From Desulfobulbaceae bacterium UBA5611 (GTDB lineage: Bacteria > Desulfobacterota > Desulfobulbia > Desulfobulbales > Desulfocapsaceae): a stretch of 12,726 nt of DNA. The stretch spans positions 74,354 through 87,079 of the forward strand of contig DIKT01000060.1 of NCBI GenBank assembly GCA_002424635.1, given 5' to 3'. Positions 6,628-12,726 of the stretch are shown here, piece after piece (positions within the stretch are counted from its first letter, which is position 1; every line of letters starts with the position of its first letter). A program made the position numbers and the translations under genes. The notes under the pieces are model-generated. The model saw only the letters and a list, made by a program, of their open reading frames with translations. It was not told where the DNA came from and did no database searches.

Positions 6628-7256
6628 GCCAGAGTCCGCAAGGTTTCCCGGATAAGTTCTTCCACCGGCATGGCATTAAAAAAAGCAATTCCGACCCGCT
6701 TTTTCACCGCAGTCAAGGCCTGGCGGGCCACGGGATCAGGATACCCGAGATTGACCAGGGCCGATAAGGTATCAGCAACAGCGCCACCGGAGGCCGGGAA
6801 CAGGGCTGCTGCTTTGTCGGCTAGGCCCTCGCGACCGTCAGATGCGCCGACGAGATGGCCCACCTTGTCCTTCAGCTCCACGCAGAGCCGCTCGGCCGTT
6901 CTTTTGCCTACGCCCTGCAAGGTCGTAAGACGACTGATATCAGCGCCGGCAATGGCCTGACACAGTTCTGTCACCCGCATACCGGAGAGGATGGCCAGTC
7001 CCAGTTTCGGCCCAACACCGGAGACGGTCTTCAGAATAAGAAAAAGCTCTTTTTCTTCCACCTCCAGAAAGCCGTAAAGGACAATGGCATCCTCCCGCAC
7101 ATGAGTATGGATATGGAGAAAAACCTGACTGTTCTTTTCCGGCAGACGGGACACGCCATCAGTCGACAAAAAAACTTCATAGCCCACCCCGCCCACATCA
7201 ATCACGGCCCGGTCCACACCGGTCAGCAGCACATTACCTGTCAATGTCGCGATCAT
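6624..7256 (-). CDS. ruvA: Holliday junction DNA-binding protein RuvA
   Basis: A 210-residue protein that binds four-way junctions as a tetramer and loads RuvB. The N-terminal OB-fold domain (about 1-64) begins MIATLTGNV and includes VGYEVF (24-29). Two helix-hairpin-helix elements follow: LKTVSGVGPKLGLAIL (75-90) and LTTLQGVGKRTAERL (110-124). A linker of about 25 residues leads to the C-terminal RuvB-contacting domain (about 159-209, with ALVNLGYPDPVARQAL). Length fits the family. It begins two bases after the ruvC stop and ends in a four-base overlap with ruvB. The ribosome site before its ATG is weak, consistent with coupling to ruvC. Confidence 0.97.
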   Translation of the reverse strand: MIATLTGNVLLTGVDRAVIDVGGVGYEVFLSTDGVSRLPEKNSQVFLHIHTHVREDAIVLYGFLEVEEKELFLILKTVSGVGPKLGLAILSGMRVTELCQAIAGADISRLTTLQGVGKRTAERLCVELKDKVGHLVGASDGREGLADKAAALFPASGGAVADTLSALVNLGYPDPVARQALTAVKKRVGIAFFNAMPVEELIRETLRTLA

Positions 7257-7258
7257 TT

Positions 7259-7747
7259 TTACATTGCAACAGCAGCAGAAGAAAGAAAATGGGCATGGCA
7301 GATGGCCACTGCCAGGGCATCGGCGGCATCGGCACTAGGCACGGATGACAGTCCCAGCAAGACCCGGATCATATGCTGGACCTGGCCTTTTTCCGCCTGG
7401 CCGTAACCGACCACCGAACGCTTGACTTTTTTGGCGCTGTAATCATGAACCCCCAGACCATTCTGCATAGCCGCCACCACCGCCGCTCCTCTGGCCTGAC
7501 CAAGCTTTAAAGCAGAACTGGCATTATTAGCCATAAAGACATCTTCTACGGCCGCCACCTGCGGGCTGTGGAGTTGGATGACCTCATTGACGCCATCAAA
7601 GATTTCATTGAGACGATGAGCCAGGGGAAATTGCGGCGTTGTTTTTACTACCCCGCAGGCAATAAAATTTATTCTGCCGCGAACAACCTCGATAATACCA
7701 TAACCGGTGATCCGCGATCCAGGATCAATGCCAAGGACGCGGATCAT
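7259..7747 (-). CDS. ruvC: Holliday junction resolvase RuvC
   Basis: A 162-residue endonuclease that cuts Holliday junctions symmetrically, with an RNase H-like fold. The four catalytic acidic residues are in place with family spacing: Asp8 (LGIDPGS), Glu68 (AVEDVF), Asp140 and Asp143 (SADAADALAVAICHA). Length is close to the usual 160-175. The frame can be extended four codons to a TTG at 7759, but the ATG at 7747 gives the standard MIRVLGIDPG start, so I use that. No good ribosome site precedes either. First of three tightly packed ruv genes, about 60 bp after yebC. Confidence 0.96.
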   Translation of the reverse strand: MIRVLGIDPGSRITGYGIIEVVRGRINFIACGVVKTTPQFPLAHRLNEIFDGVNEVIQLHSPQVAAVEDVFMANNASSALKLGQARGAAVVAAMQNGLGVHDYSAKKVKRSVVGYGQAEKGQVQHMIRVLLGLSSVPSADAADALAVAICHAHFLSSAAVAM

Positions 7748-7774
7748 GCCAACAAGCAAAAATAGAAGGTTGCA

Positions 7775-7807
7775 AGGTCATGGCGCTCAGCCTGTCCACC
7801 GTGACCT
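7775..7807 (-). other. Hairpin at the yebC stop codon
   Basis: AGGTCATGG (7775-7783) pairs with CCGTGACCT (7799-7807): nine pairs including one G-U in the minus-strand transcript, with a 15-nt loop. It begins inside the yebC stop codon. A short T-run (7764-7760) follows only after about ten bases. It could be a weak terminator or an mRNA-processing site that uncouples yebC from ruvCAB. Low confidence in function; the inverted repeat itself is clear. Confidence 0.4.
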
Positions 7808-8555
7808 AAGATAACTTCTCCATCAGATCATCAGCAATATCAAAATTAGAGTGTACATTCTGCACATCATCATGATCCTCAAGACTTTCCAGCAGCTTGA
7901 GCAGAGAAATGGCGGTCTTTTCGTCGGTCACTTCAACACTGTTCTGCGGGATCATGGTGATAGAGGCCTCAATGAAGCGCACCTTGCTGGCCGCCAGAGC
8001 CTCGTGCACGGAGTCAAAGGCCTCAGGCGCGGTTATCACCTGAAATTCATCCTCTTCTTCCATCACATCTTCAGCCCCGGCCTCAAGGGCCATATCCATC
8101 AGCTGCTCTTCGGTAAGCCCTGCCTTTTCGACCTGCAACAAACCTTTTTTGTCAAACATCCAGGCGACACAGCCGGAGGCGCCCAAGTTGCCATTATTTT
8201 TGGCGAAGAAATGCCTGACATCGGCAACCGTGCGATTACGGTTATCAGTCATGCACTCAACGAGGACCGCCACTCCACCCGGGCCATAGCCTTCATACAT
8301 GATCTCATCGTAAATCGCTCCTTCCAGCTCACCGGTACCTTTCTTGATGGCCCTGGTAATGTTATCCTTGGGCATATTCTCTGTCTTGGCCGAGGCGATA
8401 GCGGAACGCAGCCGGGGATTGCCGTCGGGGTCACCGCCACTCATTCTGGCCGCCACGGTGATTTCTTTGATCAAGCGGGTAAATATTTTGCCCCGCTTGG
8501 CATCGGTTGCGCCCTTTTTGTGCTTGATTGTTGACCACTTAGAATGTCCGGACAT
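7806..8555 (-). CDS. yebC: YebC/TACO1-family protein
   Basis: A 249-residue member of the YebC family, recognised by its nearly invariant start MSGHSKWSTIKHKKG and by KIFTRLIKEI (23-32), RLRSAIASAKTENMP (48-62), IYEG-type MYEGYGPGGVAVLVE (about 86-100) and the NNGNLGASGCVAWMF block (about 119-133). Length is typical. Historically annotated as a DNA-binding regulator; more recent work on bacterial and mitochondrial members supports a role in translation, easing ribosome stalling at proline-rich stretches. The sequence cannot decide between these. CAGGAAG (8567-8561) lies five bases before the ATG, the best ribosome site in this half of the window. It sits just upstream of ruvC, a common bacterial arrangement. 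Confidence 0.96.
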   Translation of the reverse strand: MSGHSKWSTIKHKKGATDAKRGKIFTRLIKEITVAARMSGGDPDGNPRLRSAIASAKTENMPKDNITRAIKKGTGELEGAIYDEIMYEGYGPGGVAVLVECMTDNRNRTVADVRHFFAKNNGNLGASGCVAWMFDKKGLLQVEKAGLTEEQLMDMALEAGAEDVMEEEDEFQVITAPEAFDSVHEALAASKVRFIEASITMIPQNSVEVTDEKTAISLLKLLESLEDHDDVQNVHSNFDIADDLMEKLS

Positions 8556-8594
8556 GATATCTTCCTGAAAAAATAATGGGTAATAAAATAGGAA

Positions 8595-8618
8595 GGTAAA
8601 TAGATTGTACTATTTACC
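8595..8618. other. Perfect 9-bp inverted repeat upstream of yebC
   Basis: GGTAAATAG (8595-8603) and CTATTTACC (8610-8618) are exact inverses around a 6-nt loop. They lie in the 77-bp gap between rlmE and yebC. On the minus strand the stem is followed by TTCCTATTTTATT, so it could act as a weak A/T-rich terminator for rlmE. A protein-binding operator ahead of yebC is equally possible. Confidence 0.45.
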
Positions 8619-8632
8619 AATATTAATACTTG

Positions 8633-9268
8633 CTAATCACCGGCTTCGCCGGTCACAATCCTGTCAATTTTTATCTTCTTAAAGCCCAACCCCAAGACAA
8701 AAACCTCCCGGCTCTCCGTGCGGGAACTCTTGGGTTTAATCACCTTGACCTGCTCAAAACGGGCCTGTACTTCCAGGACAAAGGCAGGAAAATCTTCGCC
8801 CTGAAAGGCCTTACAAAAAAAATTACCCTTCTCATGGAGCAGAGTTTCAGCCAGAACCAAGGTCTGACGCGCCAGATTCAACGACTGCTGATGATCGGCC
8901 CAGCGATTACCGGTTGTTTTCGGCGCCAGATCAGAGATCAGACTCTTAAAGGCCGGCCTGATCTTTCGCACCTGCAGAACCAGCTCAGGGGCCATGATGT
9001 CGGCGGTGATCCAGTGAATCGCCGCGCCTCCAGGCCGCGAGGCCAAGGCGGTTTCCTGCAGGTCAACACCAACGACGATGCCATTCTCACCAACAATCTC
9101 AGAGGTATAGAGCGACCAACTGCCTGGACAGCAGCCAAGATCCAGCACCGAATCACCCCGTCGCAGGAAATGAAATTTCTTCTGGGCCTCTTCCAGCTTA
9201 TAAACGGAACGAGCCGGATATTTATCCTGTTTGGCCTTCTTATAATAAAAATCTTTGACTTTACGCAT
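8633..9268 (-). CDS. rlmE: 23S rRNA (uridine-2'-O)-methyltransferase RlmE (RrmJ/FtsJ)
   Basis: A 211-residue Rossmann-fold methyltransferase. RlmE methylates the 2'-O of U2552 in the A-loop of 23S rRNA during late 50S assembly. The catalytic K-D-K-E set is visible: Lys24 (SVYKLEE), Asp113 (ISDLAPKTTG), Lys153 (FFCKAFQGE) and Glu188 (SREVFVLG). The SAM loop reads LDLGCCPGSWS (42-52), a variant of the usual DLGAAPGGWS. Length matches the family (about 209). It stands alone, 92 bp after cca and 77 bp before yebC, with a candidate promoter of its own. The ribosome site is weak (GTGAG, about ten bases upstream). Confidence 0.95.
   Translation of the reverse strand: MRKVKDFYYKKAKQDKYPARSVYKLEEAQKKFHFLRRGDSVLDLGCCPGSWSLYTSEIVGENGIVVGVDLQETALASRPGGAAIHWITADIMAPELVLQVRKIRPAFKSLISDLAPKTTGNRWADHQQSLNLARQTLVLAETLLHEKGNFFCKAFQGEDFPAFVLEVQARFEQVKVIKPKSSRTESREVFVLGLGFKKIKIDRIVTGEAGD
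8639..8653 (-). other. GC-rich hairpin at the rlmE 3' end
   Basis: ACCGGC-TTC-GCCGGT (8639-8653) is a perfect six-pair stem with a three-base loop, encoded by the last codons of rlmE just before its stop. No T-run follows at once on the minus strand, so it is not a standard terminator. It could still protect the 3' end of an rlmE transcript, together with the A/T stem at 8595-8618. Confidence 0.35.
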
Positions 9269-9290
9269 AACTGGGACTCACTTTATTCCA

Positions 9291-9320
9291 TTTATATTTC
9301 TTTGACAAGACGGAATTCAA
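9291..9320 (-). promoter_or_regulatory. Candidate promoter of rlmE
   Basis: On the minus strand TTGAAT (9320-9315) and TATAAA (9296-9291) are 18 bp apart, four of six and five of six consensus bases. Initiation would be near 9284, with a leader of about 16 nt. It fits the 92-bp gap after cca, but the evidence is sequence match only. Confidence 0.35.
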
Positions 9321-9360
9321 CAGATTCCATCAGCAGATAGATGCAGACTCTGGCCACCTT

Positions 9361-10857
9361 CTAAATCTCGTTATTAACCTCATTTGTCTGCAAATACTGC
9401 TGTACCCATCTTTGGGCATCCTGCCTGCTGAGCACCTTACCTTCTATCTGCGCCACTTCAAGATCATGCAGGATCTTCGCAAAAAGAGGACCAGGTTGTA
9501 ATGCAAAGGCGGCAATGAGATCCTGGCCGGTCAATAGCCGTGGTCCTGTCAGGGCCGGCCGAATATGCTCTTCATAGATTGTCAAAATTTCCATTAACAG
9601 CCCGGACAGTTCTGTCTCCATGGCCGGCGGTTTTTCCTCACCCTTCCCTGCCAAACTATCAGCCATGGCCAGCAGAAACAGGCCGAGCAGATCATCTCCT
9701 GCTTTCCGGCAGAGATTCAGGCAGGCTTTACGACTCAAAGGCTTGTGGCGCCGGACATTACAGAGATGAAAGGGCTGCATGTGCATCCCGATCAGCGCCG
9801 CGACCCCTTCCCGCATGGCGTTGCTCCACTTCAACCCCCGGCCCAGCTTCAAGGCCAGCTTTTTGCCGGTCTGATCATGACCGTAAAAAGTGATGCGGCC
9901 ATCCTGGTCGTCGCGAACAGCCATGGTCACCGGTTTGCCCAAATCATGGAGCAGGGCCGCCCATTTCAACCGGACCTTCATGCCCGGCTGGGCCATATAC
10001 TCCTGCAGGCTTGCCGCACACTCCGGATAAAAACGTTCCGGGGCTGCCATGATCTCTTCCATGCAGCCGAGGGCGGCCAGACTGTGCTCAAAGACATCCA
10101 GATGATGAGAGACCGGTTGCGCCATGCCTCTGCCGCAGGCCAGTTCCGGGATAACCTGCCAGAGAAGCCCGCTTGTCGCCATCTCTGCCATCACTGCATG
10201 GGCCCGATCAGAGGCCATGATCAGATCCAGCTCATGACTGATCCGCTCAACTGACACCCGGCGGATCAACTCCGCATGCTGACTAATCTCTCTTGTCGTC
10301 GCCTCTTCCAGATGGAAACCGAGAGTGGCACTCAGGCGGTAGCCTCGCAGCATGCGTAATGGATCAGCGCTAAAGGCGTCAGGACAGGCCCGCAGGAGTT
10401 GCTGTTGCAGATCGTGCAAGCCGGCAAGAGGATCAATTACCTGCGGCGCAGCATGTGCTGCATCCACTAGAGACAGAAGAGAGACGCCCATGGCATTGAC
10501 CGTATAATCACGGAGGCACAGATCTGCTTCAATTGTTTGCGCCCCTAAGCGAAAACTGGAAAAATCAATCGTCAATCCCTGCCAGACTACGCGGCCGGCA
10601 TCTTCATCACTGCAACCAAGGGGAACGAAAGTACCACTACCTAATTGCGCAATTAAAGATCGACAGCAGGCCACGGCGTTAACAGGGACCGTCAAATCCA
10701 GATCTCCCGGTGTCCGGTCCAGCAGCCAGTCCCGTACCGTGCCGCCAATGACAAAACACTCGAGCGACTGGTCGGCGGCCACCTGCACAATAGCTGTGAT
10801 CAGCCTCGGCGGATAGCTCCGGAATTTTGCAGCTAAGCGGGTCGCATCCATGAGCAT
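9361..10857 (-). CDS. tRNA nucleotidyltransferase (CCA- or A-adding) with HD domain
   Basis: A 498-residue class II nucleotidyltransferase that builds or repairs the tRNA 3' CCA end. The catalytic head shows FVIGGTVRDWLLDR (35-48), the metal-binding pair DLDL (Asp52, Asp54), RDYTVNAMG (116-124) and ADPLRMLRGYRL (164-175). A helical tRNA-binding neck follows. The C-terminal part holds an HD domain, HHLDVFEHSL (251-260), ALLHDLGKP (301-309) and GHDQTGKK (326-333), as in the E. coli enzyme, where it adds phosphohydrolase activity. About 500 residues exceeds E. coli Cca (about 410) and suits the longer HD-containing bacterial group. Some bacteria split the job into separate CC- and A-adding enzymes, which cannot be told apart by eye, so no symbol is given. 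The ATG at 10857 has only a distant AGAGG ribosome-site candidate; Met3 is the alternative start. Confidence 0.9.
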   Translation of the reverse strand: MLMDATRLAAKFRSYPPRLITAIVQVAADQSLECFVIGGTVRDWLLDRTPGDLDLTVPVNAVACCRSLIAQLGSGTFVPLGCSDEDAGRVVWQGLTIDFSSFRLGAQTIEADLCLRDYTVNAMGVSLLSLVDAAHAAPQVIDPLAGLHDLQQQLLRACPDAFSADPLRMLRGYRLSATLGFHLEEATTREISQHAELIRRVSVERISHELDLIMASDRAHAVMAEMATSGLLWQVIPELACGRGMAQPVSHHLDVFEHSLAALGCMEEIMAAPERFYPECAASLQEYMAQPGMKVRLKWAALLHDLGKPVTMAVRDDQDGRITFYGHDQTGKKLALKLGRGLKWSNAMREGVAALIGMHMQPFHLCNVRRHKPLSRKACLNLCRKAGDDLLGLFLLAMADSLAGKGEEKPPAMETELSGLLMEILTIYEEHIRPALTGPRLLTGQDLIAAFALQPGPLFAKILHDLEVAQIEGKVLSRQDAQRWVQQYLQTNEVNNEI

Positions 10858-10876
10858 GTCGATTAATTGTTTGCCT

Positions 10877-10937
10877 CTTTTAGAGTTGTTACGAAATAAC
10901 TTGACTCTTTATGACCATTTCGGTACGGCTATTCATG
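10877..10937 (+). repeat. Dispersed ~61-bp repeat, copy 2
   Basis: Runs from CTTTTAG (10877-10883) to ATTCATG (10931-10937) and aligns with copy 1 (2569-2508, minus strand) with one single-base gap. Shared blocks include GTTACGAAATAAC, TTTAT, ATTTCG and TACGGCT. The arms TTACGAAAT and ATTTCGGTA form an imperfect hairpin. It lies in the divergent gap between cca and the thioredoxin-fold gene, starting 20 bp before the cca ATG, so it probably overlaps the cca leader or promoter. Confidence 0.68.
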
Positions 10938-10974
10938 TTAATTTTTCATGCAGATGACTCTTAAATTGACCATT
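10903..10974 (+). repeat. Imperfect direct repeat GACTCTT-n-GACCATT in the divergent gap
   Basis: GACTCTT followed by GACCATT occurs at 10903-10919 (three-base gap) and again at 10956-10974 (five-base gap), about 53 bp apart. The first copy is inside the dispersed repeat. Such pairs can be operator half-sites for a regulator of the divergent genes, but two copies are weak evidence. No convincing -35/-10 pair was found for either gene in this gap. Confidence 0.35.
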
Positions 10975-11063
10975 GCCTAGTCTAACTTTTGAGCAACCAA
11001 CAGGCAAAGTCAAAGCAAAGTCTGCAATGTTTATCATTCCTAAATTACCACATCAGAGTAGAT

Positions 11064-11612
11064 ATGGATAGTCCCACCGGACGAATGATCAGGATCGGCA
11101 AGACCGCCATCGGCTTGATTGGTGTTGATATTGCCTTAAATAAGGCCCTGGCTGCAGCAATGTCCTTTGAGCAGGCGGTTAATTTTATCTTCCAGACCGT
11201 TAAAGAACAAAACTATATCCCCCCGACCATGGTCGACCAATACCAGGCAGCCATTGGTCGCGAATACCGCAAAATCCTCGGCCTGAATGATGAGCAGGAA
11301 CAGGGGCTGATTATTCGCATTCTCGGTCCCGGCTGTGTGAGCTGCAATGGTCTGCTGACCATGGTCATCAATGCCATGGAAAAGGCCGGGGTCGCCGCTG
11401 ATATTGAACAGATCCATGAGCCGGATGAGATCTGGCGACTAGGCGTTACTATCACCCCGGCCCTGATGATCAATGGCCGGGTCCTGATCGCCGGCATCCA
11501 GCCCACCCCGGCCCAGGTGGAAGAATGGATCCGGGAGTTCACTCCTGTGTCGACCACTGTGCAGGCCAACATGACCCTTTCAGCTGGCAAGGACAATACT
11601 GGTAATGGCTGA
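11064..11612 (+). CDS. Thioredoxin-fold (MTH895-like) protein with extra N-terminal domain
   Basis: A 182-residue protein from ATG 11064. The C-terminal half (about 83-160) is a small thioredoxin-like domain of the redox-active disulfide type: strand LIIRILG, then CVSC (Cys91, Cys94), and VTITPALMI with the cis-proline at Pro132, followed by GRVLIAGIQPTPAQVEEW. The N-terminal segment (about 8-75, from MIRIGKTAIGLIGVD to REYRKILG) has a separate conserved look, with YIPP in the middle. I have an impression of meeting this pairing in Desulfobacterota but cannot name the domain. No signal peptide or membrane segment is seen, so it is probably cytoplasmic. The frame extends to a TTG at 10989, but those residues look non-domain; Met at 11085 is another possible start. 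Its last eight bases overlap the next gene. The substrate is unknown. Confidence 0.8.
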   Translation: MDSPTGRMIRIGKTAIGLIGVDIALNKALAAAMSFEQAVNFIFQTVKEQNYIPPTMVDQYQAAIGREYRKILGLNDEQEQGLIIRILGPGCVSCNGLLTMVINAMEKAGVAADIEQIHEPDEIWRLGVTITPALMINGRVLIAGIQPTPAQVEEWIREFTPVSTTVQANMTLSAGKDNTGNG

Positions 11613-12594
11613 GCAACCTTTTCTCTATCTGGCTCCCATTCGCGGGATCACCGACTGCCTGTTCCGCAATTTATGGCAACAACATTTTGGCGGCTTTGAC
11701 CAGGCGGTTGCCCCCTTTATTAATCCGCAACCCCATTCACCTTTCGACCCCGCACAGCTTCGTGACCTCCAGCCTGATGCCAACAAGAGTCTGCCGGTTG
11801 TACCGCAGTTTCTTCATAGTGAGCCCGAGGGTCTCATCGCATTGGCCCAGCGCCTGCATGATCTGGGCTATACCCATATCAACTGGAACCTGGGCTGTCC
11901 GGCCCCCATGGTTACCCGTAAACGCCGGGGTTCCGGTTTGCTACCGTATCCTGATACTATCTGCTCGCTTCTCGATCAGATCCTGCCCAAACTGCCCCTG
12001 CAGCTCTCCATCAAGACGCGGCTGGGCCTGAATCACCAGGATGAACTGCTGGCCCTCTTGCCCAGACTCAACGATTACCCTCTCACAGAGATCATCATTC
12101 ATACCCGCCTGGGTAAACAGCTTTATAAAGGATCAACCGATCCCGAAAGCTTTGGCCATTGCCTGCAATTGAGCCGTCACCCTTTGGTCTATAATGGTGA
12201 CATCATCGACACCGGCACCTGGCGCCGCTTGCAGCGACAATTTCCCACGATACAGCGCTGGATGATCGGCAGGGGAGCCCTGGCTGATCCTTTTCTGGTC
12301 AAGGCCATCAGAGGCGAACAATTTAACGCCGAACAGCGCGTCGTCATGCTACAGGCCTTCCATCGTGATCTTTATGCCGGCTACAGACAAAGCCTTGCCG
12401 GCCCGAGCCATTTACTAGGCAGGATGAAACATATCTGGTTCTATCTCGCCGCTTCTTGTCCAGGCCAACAAAAACTATGGAAAAAAATAAAAAAAACCAA
12501 TACTGAAGAGCATTATCTGGAAGTCATCAACATGACTTTTGCCTCTTTTGCTGAGGCGGCTACTAGAACAATACTGGATAAAACACCCCAATAA
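11605..12594 (+). CDS. tRNA-dihydrouridine synthase family flavoprotein
   Basis: A 329-residue FMN-dependent TIM-barrel enzyme expected to reduce uridines in the tRNA D-loop with NADPH. Family marks: YLAPIRGITDCLFR (8-21); NWNLGCPAPMVTRKRRGSGLL (93-113) with the catalytic Cys98; SIKTRLG (135-141) and IIHTRLGKQLYKG (164-176), matching the FMN- and phosphate-binding segments; YNGDI (196-200); and IGRGAL (221-226). The Arg-rich TRKRRGSG replaces the more usual kGaGaaL stretch. It belongs to the COG0042 group, but I cannot assign DusA, B or C. An AAGGA lies 11 bases before the ATG. The eight-base overlap with the thioredoxin-fold gene points to one transcript and coupled translation. An A-rich run near 12479-12496 encodes KKIKK in frame. 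Confidence 0.9.
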   Translation: MAEQPFLYLAPIRGITDCLFRNLWQQHFGGFDQAVAPFINPQPHSPFDPAQLRDLQPDANKSLPVVPQFLHSEPEGLIALAQRLHDLGYTHINWNLGCPAPMVTRKRRGSGLLPYPDTICSLLDQILPKLPLQLSIKTRLGLNHQDELLALLPRLNDYPLTEIIIHTRLGKQLYKGSTDPESFGHCLQLSRHPLVYNGDIIDTGTWRRLQRQFPTIQRWMIGRGALADPFLVKAIRGEQFNAEQRVVMLQAFHRDLYAGYRQSLAGPSHLLGRMKHIWFYLAASCPGQQKLWKKIKKTNTEEHYLEVINMTFASFAEAATRTILDKTPQ

Positions 12595-12649
12595 TATCAG
12601 AATATTATGACCATGCCCGGAAGCATCTAAGATAATCTTCAAGGCTTCC
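12591..12649 (+). other. Hairpins after the dihydrouridine synthase gene
   Basis: ATAATAT-CAGA-ATATTAT (12591-12608) is a perfect seven-pair A/T stem over the stop codon. Further on, GGAAGC (12619-12624) pairs with GCTTCC (12644-12649) around a loop that contains the near-palindrome AAGATAATCTT (12629-12639). Neither has a following T-run, so these are only possible 3'-end structures for the plus-strand operon. Confidence 0.3.
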
Positions 12650-12726
12650 CTTACGCGCTCACCCTTCACCAATCAGGCTGCCTTATGTCTCTTAAAACCA
12701 GTACATCCGGACACAAAACCTTTTTA

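Noticed and set aside
7748..7759. TTG start adding four residues to ruvC
   Set aside because: The ATG at 7747 gives the standard family start, and no ribosome site favours the TTG.
8630..9340. Plus-strand open frame of 236 codons opposite rlmE
   Set aside because: It is antisense to a gene with complete catalytic motifs, has no ribosome site, and its translation matches no family pattern. The same applies to the plus-strand frame at 7851-8534 opposite yebC and others opposite rsmH, ruvA, panB and cca.
10989..11063. TTG start giving 25 more residues on the thioredoxin-fold protein
   Set aside because: No ribosome site, and the residues do not resemble the start of the domain. ATG 11064 (or 11085) fits better.
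12685..12726. Possible start of a further plus-strand gene (ATG at 12685, 14 open codons to the edge)
   Set aside because: Too short to judge, with no clear ribosome site and no recognisable motif.
1..12726. tRNA, rRNA, CRISPR, riboswitch, phage or IS elements
   Set aside because: I found no cloverleaf, regularly spaced repeat-spacer array, transposase or integrase frame, or known riboswitch core in any intergenic gap.

Overview
The window is ordinary-looking bacterial chromosome, densely packed with housekeeping genes and showing no phage, IS, CRISPR, rRNA or tRNA signal. It most resembles a Gram-negative member of the Desulfobacterota (former Deltaproteobacteria). That is inferred from the start of a division and cell-wall (dcw) cluster whose FtsI-type protein carries a C-terminal PASTA domain, from a yebC-ruvC-ruvA-ruvB block, and from a thioredoxin-fold fusion protein I associate with that phylum. 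The taxonomic call is moderate at best and rests on no database search.

Layout. All genes from 1 to 10857 are on the minus strand; the last two genes are on the plus strand. In transcription order the minus strand reads cca-type tRNA nucleotidyltransferase (10857-9361), rlmE (9268-8633), yebC (8555-7806), ruvC (7747-7259), ruvA (7256-6624), ruvB (6627-5575) and panB (5566-4727). A gene-free stretch of about 390 bp follows, holding a strong mraZ promoter and a five-repeat MraZ operator. The dcw cluster then begins: mraZ (4336-3866), rsmH (3866-2976), ftsL (2925-2563), an ftsI-type gene (2373-391) and the first 126 codons of murE (378 to the window edge). On the plus strand, diverging from cca, are a thioredoxin-fold protein (11064-11612) and an overlapping tRNA-dihydrouridine synthase (11605-12594).

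How the genes work together. ruvC-ruvA-ruvB encode the Holliday-junction branch-migration and resolution machine, with yebC just upstream and panB (pantothenate/CoA synthesis) appended. cca, rlmE and the dihydrouridine synthase all act on tRNA or rRNA. mraZ-rsmH-ftsL-ftsI-murE is the conserved front end of the dcw cluster, controlled by MraZ itself through repeats next to its promoter.

Most notable points. (1) The protein in the ftsI position keeps the membrane anchor, dimerisation-domain motifs, transpeptidase scaffold and PASTA tail, but all three catalytic motifs (SxxK, SxN, KTG) appear lost, so it looks like a penicillin-binding pseudoenzyme. (2) The ftsL-ftsI gap carries interleaved inverted repeats, part of which recurs as a roughly 61-bp repeat about 8 kb away. 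(3) The mraZ leader has five head-to-tail 10-bp RGKGG repeats that run into the ribosome-binding site.
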